A DNA stretch of 48,371 nt, taken from IMG/VR virus record IMGVR_UViG_3300050821_006030, positions 1 to 48,371 of that record; one strand, given 5' to 3'. Below the pieces are notes generated by a model. The model saw nothing but the letters and a program-made list of their open reading frames with translations, was not told where the DNA came from and ran no database searches. This stretch comes from a virus. Position numbers and translations under genes: made by a program. Numbering within the stretch: position 1 is the first letter of the stretch; every line of letters starts with the position of its first letter. Of the stretch, positions 27,585-35,536 are shown piece after piece.

Positions 27585-27778
27585 TGGAACTCATCCAGCT
27601 CGTAGTCATTCTCATCGTAGTGGGCGTTCTGCTATGGCTGGTCAACACGTACATCCCGATGGACGCTCGGATCAAGCAGATCATCAACGCCGTGGTGATC
27701 ATCGCGATTGTCTTGTGGTTGTTATTCTGGATCCTAGCCGCCGTGGGGATCAGCACCCACACTAGGCTATCGCCATGA
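27584..27778 (+). CDS. Two-span membrane protein (Thivi_2564-like)
   Basis: 64 residues, ATG 27584 in a TGATG overlap. Two hydrophobic helices (IQLVVILIVVGVLLWLVNTY and INAVVIIAIVLWLLFWILAAVG) surround IPMDARIKQI, the pattern of the Thivi_2564 family of small phage and bacterial membrane proteins. In a lysis cassette it may be a holin or holin antagonist. The true holin could be this or the 104-residue protein. Confidence 0.7.
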   Translation: MELIQLVVILIVVGVLLWLVNTYIPMDARIKQIINAVVIIAIVLWLLFWILAAVGISTHTRLSP

Positions 27779-28353
27779 TCCAGCGCAAGTACTTCTTCGA
27801 CTCGATACGGGAGTCGTTGTTCACGGATGGCTTGACGCAGGACCAAGTCGATGGGTTCAACGTGATCCTCGACTACGCGGAGAGCGAGGGTTGTGATGAC
27901 CGACACCTCGCATACGTCCTCGCGACGACATACCACGAAACCGCCCAGACCATGCAGCCCATTACAGAGTATGGTAAGGGAGCGGGCAAAACTTACGGCG
28001 AGCCTGACCCGGAAACTGGCCAGACGTATTACGGTCGCGGTTACGTTCAGCTTACTTGGCGTGAGAACTACCAGAAGCAGGACGATAAACTCGGGCTGCA
28101 TGGTGCGCTTGTGCAAGATGCTGACCTTGCCCTCGAGCCCGGGATTGCCCTCAAGGTGCTATTTGGTGGAATGTACGACGGAGACTTCACAGGCGTCGGG
28201 CTCCCCAAGTTTATCACGTGTGAGGACCCTGATAACGATACAACCGATTTCCTCAATGCTCGGAAGATCGTCAACGGGCTCGATTGCGCGGAGCAGATTC
28301 AAGGCTACGCGCAGAGCTTCGCCAACGCGATCACACACGCAGGAGAACGGTAA
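27775..28353 (+). CDS. GH19 chitinase-like lysozyme (second cell-wall hydrolase)
   Basis: 192 residues, ATG 27775 in an ATGA overlap. LAYVLATTYHETAQTMQPI supplies the catalytic Glu, and YYGRGYVQLTWRENYQ is the hallmark substrate-cleft motif of glycoside hydrolase family 19 phage lysozymes. The later DADLALEPGIALKVLF is also typical. It should cut the glycan strand, complementing the upstream amidase. Confidence 0.85.
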   Translation: MIQRKYFFDSIRESLFTDGLTQDQVDGFNVILDYAESEGCDDRHLAYVLATTYHETAQTMQPITEYGKGAGKTYGEPDPETGQTYYGRGYVQLTWRENYQKQDDKLGLHGALVQDADLALEPGIALKVLFGGMYDGDFTGVGLPKFITCEDPDNDTTDFLNARKIVNGLDCAEQIQGYAQSFANAITHAGER

Positions 28354-28568
28354 TGCCAAGCGTGAGTAAGGCCCAGCAGCATTACATGGGCATGAAGTAC
28401 GGCGAGGCCAAGGCGGGCAAGAAGACGGGCATGGACATGACGAAGTCGCAGCTCAAGGACTTCGCAGCGACCAAGACTAAGGGACTCCCAGGCCACGTGA
28501 AGGACGGTAAGGCAACTCGTGGCAAGGCTGTCGAAGCACGGGCACGGGCCCTAAAGAGGGGCAAATGA
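28353..28568 (+). CDS. Small basic DUF3008-like protein
   Basis: 71 residues, ATG 28353 in a TAATG overlap, with GGAG upstream. MPSVSKAQQHYMGMKYGEAK resembles the opening of DUF3008 proteins (SKAQQRxMG). The rest is Lys/Ala/Gly-rich and strongly basic, suited to nucleic-acid binding. Role unknown. Confidence 0.6.
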   Translation: MPSVSKAQQHYMGMKYGEAKAGKKTGMDMTKSQLKDFAATKTKGLPGHVKDGKATRGKAVEARARALKRGK

Positions 28569-28714
28569 AAAAGACGAAGCTCACGGGACAGCTACCCTCG
28601 TACGGCAAGGACAAACTCATGGTGGGGGCTACGAAAGGGCTACGGGCGACGCAGGCTCGGGGGAAGGCGCCGAACCCGCTGAAGCAGAGCAAGGGAACGA
28701 AGCCGGCTTACTGA
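28565..28714 (+). CDS. Small basic peptide (49 aa)
   Basis: 49 residues, ATG 28565 in an ATGA overlap with the preceding gene and TGATG with the next. Rich in Lys, Gly and Thr (MKKTKLTGQLPSYGKD, later QARGKAPNPLKQSKG). Similar composition to the preceding gene and to the peptides at 29639 and 33319. Coupling supports it. Function unknown. Confidence 0.55.
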   Translation: MKKTKLTGQLPSYGKDKLMVGATKGLRATQARGKAPNPLKQSKGTKPAY

Positions 28715-28890
28715 TGGAGTTCGAGTGGCCATACTGTGCGATCTGCGGGCACGGTGTTGAGCGTGTGGACAAGCACGTTGATCCTTTCACGAGCAATGTG
28801 CTCTACACGATCCATTGTCACGGAGCGACCGAGACGCAGGTCGTTTGTGACCTCGATCTTCACGACGCAACAATAATGGGCCGAGCGTGA
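28714..28890 (+). CDS. Small zinc-site protein (58 aa)
   Basis: 58 residues, ATG 28714. WPYCAICGHGVERVDKH gives a CxxC pair, and later IHCHGATETQVVCD gives Cys/His, consistent with one zinc. The TGA overlaps the next GTG start (GTGA). Not recognised. Confidence 0.55.
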   Translation: MEFEWPYCAICGHGVERVDKHVDPFTSNVLYTIHCHGATETQVVCDLDLHDATIMGRA

Positions 28891-29183
28891 GCGCCTCAAT
28901 TAAGATACGGAACAAGGGTCGCTTGGCCACCGCGGAAGTCGATCTGTGGCACACACGCCTGTGCTTTACGGATGAGGCAGGAGAGAGGCTCCGGAAATTT
29001 TACCTGAAGAGGGTATCTCGAGGTTCGACGTTAGTGGTAGGGAGGCTCACGTTTTACATCCGGTGCGTTACTGACAAGAGCACGCTACAAACACTAACCA
29101 ACGAGCTTCTTACGGAGTACACCGTCACGGATCCACGACTGGAAAGATTAGCGCACAAGCATGAGTCGACATCTGGATTATAG
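28887..29183 (+). CDS. Hypothetical protein (98 aa)
   Basis: 98 residues, GTG 28887. A basic, beta-rich small protein (RLATAEVDLWHTRLCFTDEA; LVVGRLTFYIRCVTDK). It overlaps the terminase small subunit by 23 bp. Not recognised. Confidence 0.55.
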   Translation: MSASIKIRNKGRLATAEVDLWHTRLCFTDEAGERLRKFYLKRVSRGSTLVVGRLTFYIRCVTDKSTLQTLTNELLTEYTVTDPRLERLAHKHESTSGL

Positions 29184-29748
29184 AGAGCTTGAGCCACTCG
29201 AGCGCCGCGTGGCCTTAATGCGCGCCGCTGGCATGTCGGAGCAAACTATAGGTCACTTCATCGACGTAGATTACATGACAATCTCGGCGATTTTGAAGCG
29301 GCCTCGAGTGGCTCGCTATCTCCTCGCCATCGAGTCGACCTTCGCGAACGATATCCGGGCCGGGGCAAAGACGCTCGACGACGCGATTACGCATACCGCG
29401 AACAGGGCGTTTGTCATCGAGAAGGAGGTGATGGAGCGACTGTTTGAACAAAAGGAGAGCGTCCGCGCCCAGCTCGGTGCTGCTACGACCGCGCAGGATA
29501 TACTCGATCGGGCTGGGAAGCGGGCGCCGACAAGGATACAAACCGAGGTCACTCATACCGTAGACGCGGAAGCGTTGAGTCGAGTGGCCCGTGTTCTGCA
29601 GGAGCACCAGGCCATCGACGTGACCCCGCGGAGGGTACATGAAGAAGTTCGGGAAGGCACAGAAAGCGGAGTTCGTCAAGAAGGTTCGGTCGATGAAGGA
29701 GCCGAAGACGAAGAAGGCTCCAGTCTCGAAGCGCGTGCCGAACGCTGA
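29161..29748 (+). CDS. Terminase small subunit-like protein
   Basis: 195 residues, ATG 29161. Residues about 12-50 form a helix-turn-helix (RRVALMRAAGMSEQTIGHFI then MTISAILKRPRVARYL), as in small terminase and HTH_23-like subunits. A central helical oligomerisation region follows (residues 60-100). It lies just upstream of the large terminase, as expected. The last ~37 residues overlap a small basic gene in another frame and are low complexity. Confidence 0.7.
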   Translation: MSRHLDYRELEPLERRVALMRAAGMSEQTIGHFIDVDYMTISAILKRPRVARYLLAIESTFANDIRAGAKTLDDAITHTANRAFVIEKEVMERLFEQKESVRAQLGAATTAQDILDRAGKRAPTRIQTEVTHTVDAEALSRVARVLQEHQAIDVTPRRVHEEVREGTESGVRQEGSVDEGAEDEEGSSLEARAER

Positions 29749-29773
29749 TGGGCCAGGCGGAGGACTCCAGTGA
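29639..29773 (+). CDS. Small Lys-rich peptide overlapping the TerS end (44 aa)
   Basis: 44 residues, ATG 29639 with a GGAGGG ribosome site. Sequence begins MKKFGKAQKAEFVKKVRSMK and ends PNADGPGGGLQ. Its TGA overlaps the next GTG start. The strong ribosome site and coupling favour a real gene within the C-terminal coding region of the small terminase. Confidence 0.55.
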   Translation: MKKFGKAQKAEFVKKVRSMKEPKTKKAPVSKRVPNADGPGGGLQ

Positions 29774-30024
29774 AGGCACTCAATCGCGTTCGTAACGTCA
29801 CGCTCAAATACCCACGAGACACACCGCGGATCTCTCGCAAGCGCCTGTGGTACGATCGCTCGGAGTGGCGGCAAGATCCCCAGGCCACGATGGAGGGATC
29901 GCTTGGGATGATCGACAACGCGTTCGAGAATGCACGGAACCCGCCTCCGGCGGGTGGTGTGAACTACCAGGACTTCCCCGACATGATGGAGCGCGCAGCC
30001 CGCGTCGGGCTCAAGAAGCTCTAG
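29770..30024 (+). CDS. Hypothetical late protein (84 aa)
   Basis: 84 residues, GTG 29770 in a GTGA overlap. A basic N-terminus (NRVRNVTLKYPRDTPRISRK) precedes a helical C-terminus (FPDMMERAARVGLKKL). Not recognised. Between the terminase subunits. Confidence 0.55.
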   Translation: MKALNRVRNVTLKYPRDTPRISRKRLWYDRSEWRQDPQATMEGSLGMIDNAFENARNPPPAGGVNYQDFPDMMERAARVGLKKL

Positions 30025-30032
30025 GAGGAGAC

Positions 30033-30149
30033 ATGGATTGTAAGAGTCCCGAGGAGGATGTCCAGGATGAGCCGTCCGAGGAGGAGCTCAGCGAGCTCAC
30101 CGACGACCTGATCGACGATGAAGACGAGGACGACGCTTCAACGGATTGA
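30033..30149 (+). CDS. Small very acidic protein (38 aa)
   Basis: 38 residues, ATG 30033 with a perfect taggaggag ribosome site. Nearly half the residues are Asp or Glu (DDLIDDEDEDDASTD). Its stop lies inside palindrome site 4. An acidic peptide could mimic DNA or cap a basic protein, which is inference only. Confidence 0.6.
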   Translation: MDCKSPEEDVQDEPSEEELSELTDDLIDDEDEDDASTD

Positions 30150-30151
30150 AG
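30136..30151. repeat. Palindrome site 4 of 6
   Basis: cttcaa-cgga-ttgaag, a perfect 6-bp dyad. The right flank tccgtaga is identical to site 3. It contains the stop of the acidic gene and ends 7 bases before the large terminase ATG, in the place of that gene's ribosome site. Confidence 0.7.
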
Positions 30152-30158
30152 TCCGTAG

Positions 30159-31691
30159 ATGCTTTCCGACTTTGAATACGCCGGGATGGCGGTCGCTGAA
30201 GGACTCAGCGATGATCACTCCGAGAAGGTGCGCCAGTCGCTGCGACTTCAGGCCCAGCGATCCACCTATATCATGGGCAAGGCCATCGTGGGGTTCGAGG
30301 ATCTCGTCCCTGGTATCCATGGGGATATGTGTCGGTGGATCGAGCGACCGTCTCGTCGTAAGCTCGGGCTCGTCCCTCGCGACCATCTCAAGACCTCTAT
30401 CTGGACCATCGCCGACACGGTCCGTCGCATCGCCGTCGACTGCAACACCCGCATGCTCATTGGCAACGAGACTGCGACGAACGCCGCCCATTTCCTGCGG
30501 CGTATTCAAGCCGTGTTCGAGCGAAGTGAGATCTTCCGTTGGCTCTTCCCCGAGATCGTCCCCGACACTTCTAAGACGAAGTGGTCCGAGACCGAGATGC
30601 TTGTCCCCCGGACTCAAGACTTTCCTGAGTCCACCGTAGAAGCAATGGGTGTGGGTGGTGCCGTCGTCTCGCGGCACTACACCCACATCAAGCTCGACGA
30701 CCTCGTTGGCAAGGAGGCTTCCGAATCCGTCGACGTGATGAAGAAGACGATCGACTGGTACCTATATACCGAGTCGCTGCTCGTGCGGCCCACGGATCCA
30801 ATCGACGTGTATGGCACGACCTGGACCTTCAAAGATCTATACAGCTGGATCCAGGAACATGAACTAGACGTGGATTTCTTCCACCGCAAAGCGATCGACA
30901 AGCGTGGCCGAGTGCTGTGGCCCGAGCGTTTCCCTCTAGTCGAGCTGGAGCGCATACGGGCCAAGATTGGCCCCTTCAAGTTCAGCTGCCAGTACCAGAA
31001 CGAGCCCTTCGATCCCGAGCACATGACGTTCGATCCGGGATGGCTCCGGTACTTTGAATTGGATGGTTGGGAGACCGACCAAGAGTCCCAATCCCAGCTG
31101 TTGCGAATCATCGGCCAGCCGAAGCCATCCCGGGTCATACCCGTGATCCTGATCGACCCCGCGATCTCTGAGAAGGACTACGCCGCCCGAAGTGCCGTGG
31201 TCTGCGCGGGCCTCGATGAGATGGAACGCATCATGGTCCTCGAAGTGTGGGCCGATCGGTGTCAACCGCTTCGCATGATCGACAAGGTGTTCGAGATGGC
31301 GGAGCGGTGGGACCCGATGGTGGTGGCTGTCGAGGGCGTTGCCTATCAGCGTGCACTCAAGGGCTTCATGGAAGCCGAATGTCTGCGCCGTAGGCGGTGG
31401 CTGAACATACGGGAGGTGCGGCCCGGTAGCCGTGAGGGGAAGGAGACCCGGATCCGTGGTCTTCAGCCCTACGCAGAGCGCGGCAAGCTGTGGCTACGGC
31501 GCAGCACATGTAAGCCCCTAGTCGAGGAGTTCGAGAGCTTCCCTTTGGGCGAGACTGTAGACCTGTTGGACGCTCTGGGGTACGGCCCTCAGGTGTGGGT
31601 CTCTCCGGAGGGAAGCTCTCAAGTAGACATGGAGCCCGAGGAAGACAAGCCCTATCGGTACGAGGGAATCTCCTCGCACACAGGTTACTAA
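30159..31691 (+). CDS. terL: Terminase large subunit
   Basis: 510 residues, ATG 30159. The N-terminal ATPase has a Walker-A-like LVPRDHLKTSIW (about residues 72-83) and a Walker-B-like HIKLDDLVG (about 174-182). The C-terminal RNase H-fold nuclease shows VILIDPAISEKD (first Asp), VVAVEGVAYQRAL and DLLDALGY (last Asp). This is the packaging motor and headful or end cutter. No clear Shine-Dalgarno sequence is present. Palindrome site 4 occupies that position. Confidence 0.9.
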   Translation: MLSDFEYAGMAVAEGLSDDHSEKVRQSLRLQAQRSTYIMGKAIVGFEDLVPGIHGDMCRWIERPSRRKLGLVPRDHLKTSIWTIADTVRRIAVDCNTRMLIGNETATNAAHFLRRIQAVFERSEIFRWLFPEIVPDTSKTKWSETEMLVPRTQDFPESTVEAMGVGGAVVSRHYTHIKLDDLVGKEASESVDVMKKTIDWYLYTESLLVRPTDPIDVYGTTWTFKDLYSWIQEHELDVDFFHRKAIDKRGRVLWPERFPLVELERIRAKIGPFKFSCQYQNEPFDPEHMTFDPGWLRYFELDGWETDQESQSQLLRIIGQPKPSRVIPVILIDPAISEKDYAARSAVVCAGLDEMERIMVLEVWADRCQPLRMIDKVFEMAERWDPMVVAVEGVAYQRALKGFMEAECLRRRRWLNIREVRPGSREGKETRIRGLQPYAERGKLWLRRSTCKPLVEEFESFPLGETVDLLDALGYGPQVWVSPEGSSQVDMEPEEDKPYRYEGISSHTGY

Positions 31692-32257
31692 TGCCTGGCA
31701 CAACTGGCGACATCATTTGGAAGAAGCTCGATCCAAAGACCTTCGAGCTCTACAACGAGCACCCCGAAGAAGCCCCGCAGGATCAACAAACCACTGAAGA
31801 ACAACCTGAGCCCACGGTCGATCCTTGGCGAGGCCGACGGGCTGTTCCGAGCGAGAAGGAGATGTTCCAACGCGATCTGGCGATCCATGGAGCCGAGGAG
31901 GCTGCTCGGCGGGCGATGAAGCACCAGCACATGCGCCAACTGAGCGACTTCGACCACGAGCTGCGACACAATCCAAACGCAGATATCCAATCGGGTATTC
32001 AGGGTCTACTCGATAGCGGGGCGCTTCGACTCGATGAGAATGGCGATCTTTGGAGCCCTACGGTCAAGCTTGGTCCCCACGCGAGCCAGCGTATTCTGGA
32101 AGCCTCGCGGATATGGCAGCCGCCCACTCGAGATCCTGAAGAGGAAATGCGTGATGAGCCCACCCGAGGATCCACGGATATGAGCGAGAGCATCGACAGC
32201 CAGATCCAACAGGCGGCCAGTGGCATAGGTGGCAGACCCGATGAGGATGAGAACTAA
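31691..32257 (+). CDS. Acidic hypothetical late protein (188 aa)
   Basis: 188 residues, ATG 31691 in a TAATG overlap with terL. Glu/Gln/Pro-rich N-terminal part, a helical centre (RRAMKHQHMRQLSDFDHEL) and a disordered acidic C-terminus. Position between terminase and portal suggests a head-related factor. No family is recognised. Confidence 0.55.
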   Translation: MPGTTGDIIWKKLDPKTFELYNEHPEEAPQDQQTTEEQPEPTVDPWRGRRAVPSEKEMFQRDLAIHGAEEAARRAMKHQHMRQLSDFDHELRHNPNADIQSGIQGLLDSGALRLDENGDLWSPTVKLGPHASQRILEASRIWQPPTRDPEEEMRDEPTRGSTDMSESIDSQIQQAASGIGGRPDEDEN

Positions 32258-32619
32258 TGCCAACCACGGCTAGGGTGAACATCGCGGCGAACGACCCGAT
32301 CACGCAACTCATCGACGACGTGATCGTGACCCAATTTGGGCGCCACACGACTGTGAATCTGCCCGCAGTGACAGACGTTGTCGTGCCTTGGCCCACTACA
32401 GGCGAGCTGTTCATGTACATGACGCTATCCTCGCCTGTCGAGACGCAGGTGGGGATTCGTCCATTCGGAGCAGGAGACTCGTGGGTGTTCTTCGTTGAGC
32501 CCTCTGCACCAACGTCAATACTTCTACCGAAGCTACTGGGTGATGTTGCTGGTGATCCCCCTGCGTTTATCCTCAACTCATTTCAGCCGATCGACGTCGT
32601 GTCGATAATGTTCTTCTAA
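32257..32619 (+). CDS. Beta-rich hypothetical structural protein (120 aa)
   Basis: 120 residues, ATG 32257 in a TAATG overlap. Strongly beta pattern (TTVNLPAVTDVVVPWPTTGE, GDSWVFFVEPSAPTSILLP), like a small head-decoration or fibre-attachment domain. Not recognised. Confidence 0.55.
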   Translation: MPTTARVNIAANDPITQLIDDVIVTQFGRHTTVNLPAVTDVVVPWPTTGELFMYMTLSSPVETQVGIRPFGAGDSWVFFVEPSAPTSILLPKLLGDVAGDPPAFILNSFQPIDVVSIMFF

Positions 32620-32891
32620 TGACGCCCGAAGAACATAAGCTGTTCCTCCAGCTCGTACAGAGCACGACGAACGAGGTTCCCCCAATGGGCCTTGGGACCC
32701 CAGCGTGGGACCCAAACGCCGGGTTAGCAGCCTATCGAAACAAACAGCGTGCACAGGGCCTGACGGCGCAACAGCGGATAGGTATGTTACAGAGCGCTGG
32801 GGTGTCTAACCGTACTGACATGTACAAAGTGTTCCAGAACATGCATGCTTCGCCATATCAGGCGTTCATGCTCAACGGGAGGAAACGATGA
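32619..32891 (+). CDS. Hypothetical head-region protein (90 aa)
   Basis: 90 residues, ATG 32619. Helical with Gln-rich turns (LTAQQRIGMLQSAGVSNRTD). Coupled to both neighbours (TAATG, ATGA). Not recognised. Confidence 0.55.
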   Translation: MTPEEHKLFLQLVQSTTNEVPPMGLGTPAWDPNAGLAAYRNKQRAQGLTAQQRIGMLQSAGVSNRTDMYKVFQNMHASPYQAFMLNGRKR

Positions 32892-33322
32892 GTTCGATGC
32901 TAGGCGGCGCGGGTACAGGCGTAGATCCAGGGATGGCGGGCGTCAGTGGGCCAGCAGGCCCAATGCAGGTTCCGCAGGGCGCGGGCGATATGTCGGGTGC
33001 CCAAGCTCTGAATAGCCCTGACGCTACCGCGAACATGATGGGCGGGGCAAAGGGCTTGTTCAATATCGCAAGCATGTTTGGCGACACGCCGGAAGAGCGC
33101 TCGAAGAACATCAGGGCGTTTTCGGGCATGGTGGATCAACTCGGCAAGTTCGGGAAGTCGGTCCAGGATTCTACCATCCTGCAGCGCATGATGAAGGGCC
33201 GGATCCGAGACATCGGCGTGATCAGCTCGGGCCAGCAGTCAGGTGGCGTGGGGCCGATACCCGAGTACGGTGGGGGCGTGGCTGCCCCGATCATGTCCAA
33301 CGCAACCTTCGGAGGACGATGA
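32888..33322 (+). CDS. Gly/Met-rich hypothetical virion protein (144 aa)
   Basis: 144 residues, ATG 32888 in an ATGA overlap. The N-terminal 50 residues are Gly/Ala/Pro-rich and probably disordered. A helical middle (PEERSKNIRAFSGMVDQLG) and a Gly-rich tail follow. A virion-associated role is inferred from context. Confidence 0.55.
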   Translation: MSSMLGGAGTGVDPGMAGVSGPAGPMQVPQGAGDMSGAQALNSPDATANMMGGAKGLFNIASMFGDTPEERSKNIRAFSGMVDQLGKFGKSVQDSTILQRMMKGRIRDIGVISSGQQSGGVGPIPEYGGGVAAPIMSNATFGGR

Positions 33323-33486
33323 TGGGACGTGCAATGAAGAATGAGCGGCGTGGTGGGAACTCACAAAAAACCGCCCCGAACCCCAACCCTCAAGTAAACA
33401 AGGCTGGGAAGGGCGGTATGAGCGACGGGAGCGGTCTGGGCCGCTCGCGCAGCTCGAAGGTGTGGGGAGCGGCGAAGAAGGTCTAA
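33319..33486 (+). CDS. Small basic peptide (55 aa)
   Basis: 55 residues from ATG 33319 (ATGA overlap; the next ATG at 33322 is also usable), ending just before the portal gene. Rich in Lys, Arg, Gly, Ser and Asn (GRSRSSKVWGAAKKV). Similar in character to the basic peptides at 28565 and 29639. Function unknown. Confidence 0.5.
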   Translation: MMGRAMKNERRGGNSQKTAPNPNPQVNKAGKGGMSDGSGLGRSRSSKVWGAAKKV

Positions 33487-35379
33487 ATGCCAATCGTCAC
33501 AGGAGTAACCCCAGGGGCGCCCGTTGCGCTCACAGAATCTGATCGAAAATTCCTCATACCGTACCTATATGAGGAAATCGAAGAGGCTCTGCGAGCGCAC
33601 GAGCGTAAGCTCGAATGGATAGACGAATCGACCCGTCTATACATGGGCGAGCCCCTATCCAAGCGCAAGACGTTCCCGTGGGATGGGGCGGCGAATCTTG
33701 TTGTTCCCCTTGTTGGGATCACGGTCGATTCGATCGTGGCTCGCATCATGAACACGATATTTGCCGTCCAGCCCTTCTGGTCATCGCAGGCGCTGATCAA
33801 AGACCTCGAGCCCGTCGTGCACCCACTGCAGGACTTCATGGAGTGGAGTCGTGTCAACGAGTTGGATATGTACATGCAGACCCGCTCCTGGATCATGGAA
33901 GTCGTGAAGCACGGGTGGGCCTACCTCAAGGTGTACTGGTCGAGCTTTACGCAGCGGACATTCCGAATCCAAAGCGGGGCTGCGCGCCCAGTCGATGCGA
34001 TCGTTCGCAAGCCCACGGTTGAGCATGTGCTCCTGCAGGACATCATCTGCCAAGCGGGCATCGAGGACGAGCTGATCCAGGCAGAATGGATCGCGCAGCG
34101 GATTCGACTCACCGATGGTCAGCTGGCGTGGCGCAAGCATGACCGGGTGTACGATGACGTGGACAAGATTATCAAGGCCAAAGAGGAACCCACGCCCGAG
34201 CAGGAGAAGCTAGAGGAAAACGTGTTCGAGAAGATGGCCTCCCGGCCACGGGAGAAGCTGAACACGCTCTACGAGATCTATGCCGACCTGCCGCTCGCGG
34301 GCTCGAAGCTGCCCGTGCCCGTCATGATCACGTTCCATAAGGAGAGTCGGACCATCGCGCGGTGCGTCTACAATCCCGACATCACGGGCCAGCGCCCCTT
34401 CTTCAAGGGGAAGTTCCTCGATATCGAAGGAAAGCGAGAAGGCATTGGCATTTCTCGACAGCTTCAACTCATTCAGGAGGAAATCAGTACAATACATAAT
34501 CAGCAGGTGGATAACGCCACACTGGCCAATACTCGTTTTTTTGTTGGCCGTCGCGGCGTTATTCGCAATGGCACACGTGTCTGGCCTGGCCGGTTTCTAA
34601 CCGTGCCTGATCCATCCCGAGATGTCGTCACCCTACCGATGGCGGACATCTACCCAAGCATGCAGCAACTCGAGCAGTCGTGCCTCGCGTACAGCGAGCG
34701 TCGTAGCGGCATCGCAGACTATCAGCTTGGCCGTGAAAGCTCAACTGTGGGAAATCGGGCAACGGCGACCGGCACATTGGCCCTCATCCAGGAAGGCAAC
34801 CGCCGCTTCGATCTTAATGTACGCGATATTCGGGAGTGCTTGGGAGATGTGGGTAAGAAGTTACTACTGCTCAACGCGCAGTTCCGCCCCTCGGGCATGG
34901 CGTACTTCGTCAAGGGCAGCGACGGGAAGCTCGTCGAGACCGCGTTCAATCTACCCGAGGACTTCATCGCAGATGGCATTGGGATCGAGCTGACAGCCTC
35001 TACCGCGACGATCAACCGCGAGATAGAGAAGCAAGGCTTGATGGCCATGATGGGCCAGCTATCCCAATACTATCAGCAATTGCTCCAGATCAGTGGCGTT
35101 GCAATGAACCCAGCGACGCCCCCACCGATACAACAGCTAGCTCTCCAGATGGCAGACGGGGCTCGATACCTAATGAGCATGATCGTCCAGACGTACGAGA
35201 TACGTGCTGTCGACACGCTGCTGCCACAGAGCATAGCAGGAGGACCGCAGAATGGCCAGCCGACAGGCCCTCCAGGAGGCCCTCCACAAAATCCAGCAGA
35301 GCCCGGAGTGGCAGCTTCTGTGGGCCCACCTGCTGCAAGCACGCCAGGACTGCCTTTTGCGCCTGGCGGGGGTCAGTAA
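33487..35379 (+). CDS. Portal protein
   Basis: 630 residues, ATG 33487 directly after the previous stop. The N-terminal motif RKTFPWDGAANLVVPL, the central wing and stem helices (residues 110-160), the crown region with LQLIQEEISTIHNQQVDN and a Pro/Gly-rich C-terminal tail (from about residue 590) match portal proteins of podovirus-like and T4-like groups. It forms the dodecameric DNA gate. The tail overlaps another gene by 128 bp. Confidence 0.85.
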   Translation: MPIVTGVTPGAPVALTESDRKFLIPYLYEEIEEALRAHERKLEWIDESTRLYMGEPLSKRKTFPWDGAANLVVPLVGITVDSIVARIMNTIFAVQPFWSSQALIKDLEPVVHPLQDFMEWSRVNELDMYMQTRSWIMEVVKHGWAYLKVYWSSFTQRTFRIQSGAARPVDAIVRKPTVEHVLLQDIICQAGIEDELIQAEWIAQRIRLTDGQLAWRKHDRVYDDVDKIIKAKEEPTPEQEKLEENVFEKMASRPREKLNTLYEIYADLPLAGSKLPVPVMITFHKESRTIARCVYNPDITGQRPFFKGKFLDIEGKREGIGISRQLQLIQEEISTIHNQQVDNATLANTRFFVGRRGVIRNGTRVWPGRFLTVPDPSRDVVTLPMADIYPSMQQLEQSCLAYSERRSGIADYQLGRESSTVGNRATATGTLALIQEGNRRFDLNVRDIRECLGDVGKKLLLLNAQFRPSGMAYFVKGSDGKLVETAFNLPEDFIADGIGIELTASTATINREIEKQGLMAMMGQLSQYYQQLLQISGVAMNPATPPPIQQLALQMADGARYLMSMIVQTYEIRAVDTLLPQSIAGGPQNGQPTGPPGGPPQNPAEPGVAASVGPPAASTPGLPFAPGGGQ

Positions 35380-35536
35380 CTGGAATGAATACCTCGAGAT
35401 TCGGGGTGAGCTCAACGCGATCAACATCTTTGTTTCGTTTGGAGACGAACTCCTGAGTCGCCTCGAAGAGGCCCAGGTGAGAGAAGGGGACGACGATGCC
35501 GGATTTGGGCGCCAAGGTGGCTACAACGGAAGCTGA
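35252..35536 (+). CDS. Helical protein overlapping the portal C-terminus (94 aa)
   Basis: 94 residues, ATG 35252 eight bases after AGGAGG. It has a well-formed helical sequence (ALQEALHKIQQSPEWQLLWA and NAINIFVSFGDELLSRLEEA) in a different frame from the portal's Pro/Gly tail. This real-looking protein coexists with the portal end, so the portal tail may be what the overlap tolerates. It also overlaps the scaffold-like gene by 41 bp. Possibly a head-assembly accessory. Confidence 0.65.
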   Translation: MASRQALQEALHKIQQSPEWQLLWAHLLQARQDCLLRLAGVSNWNEYLEIRGELNAINIFVSFGDELLSRLEEAQVREGDDDAGFGRQGGYNGS

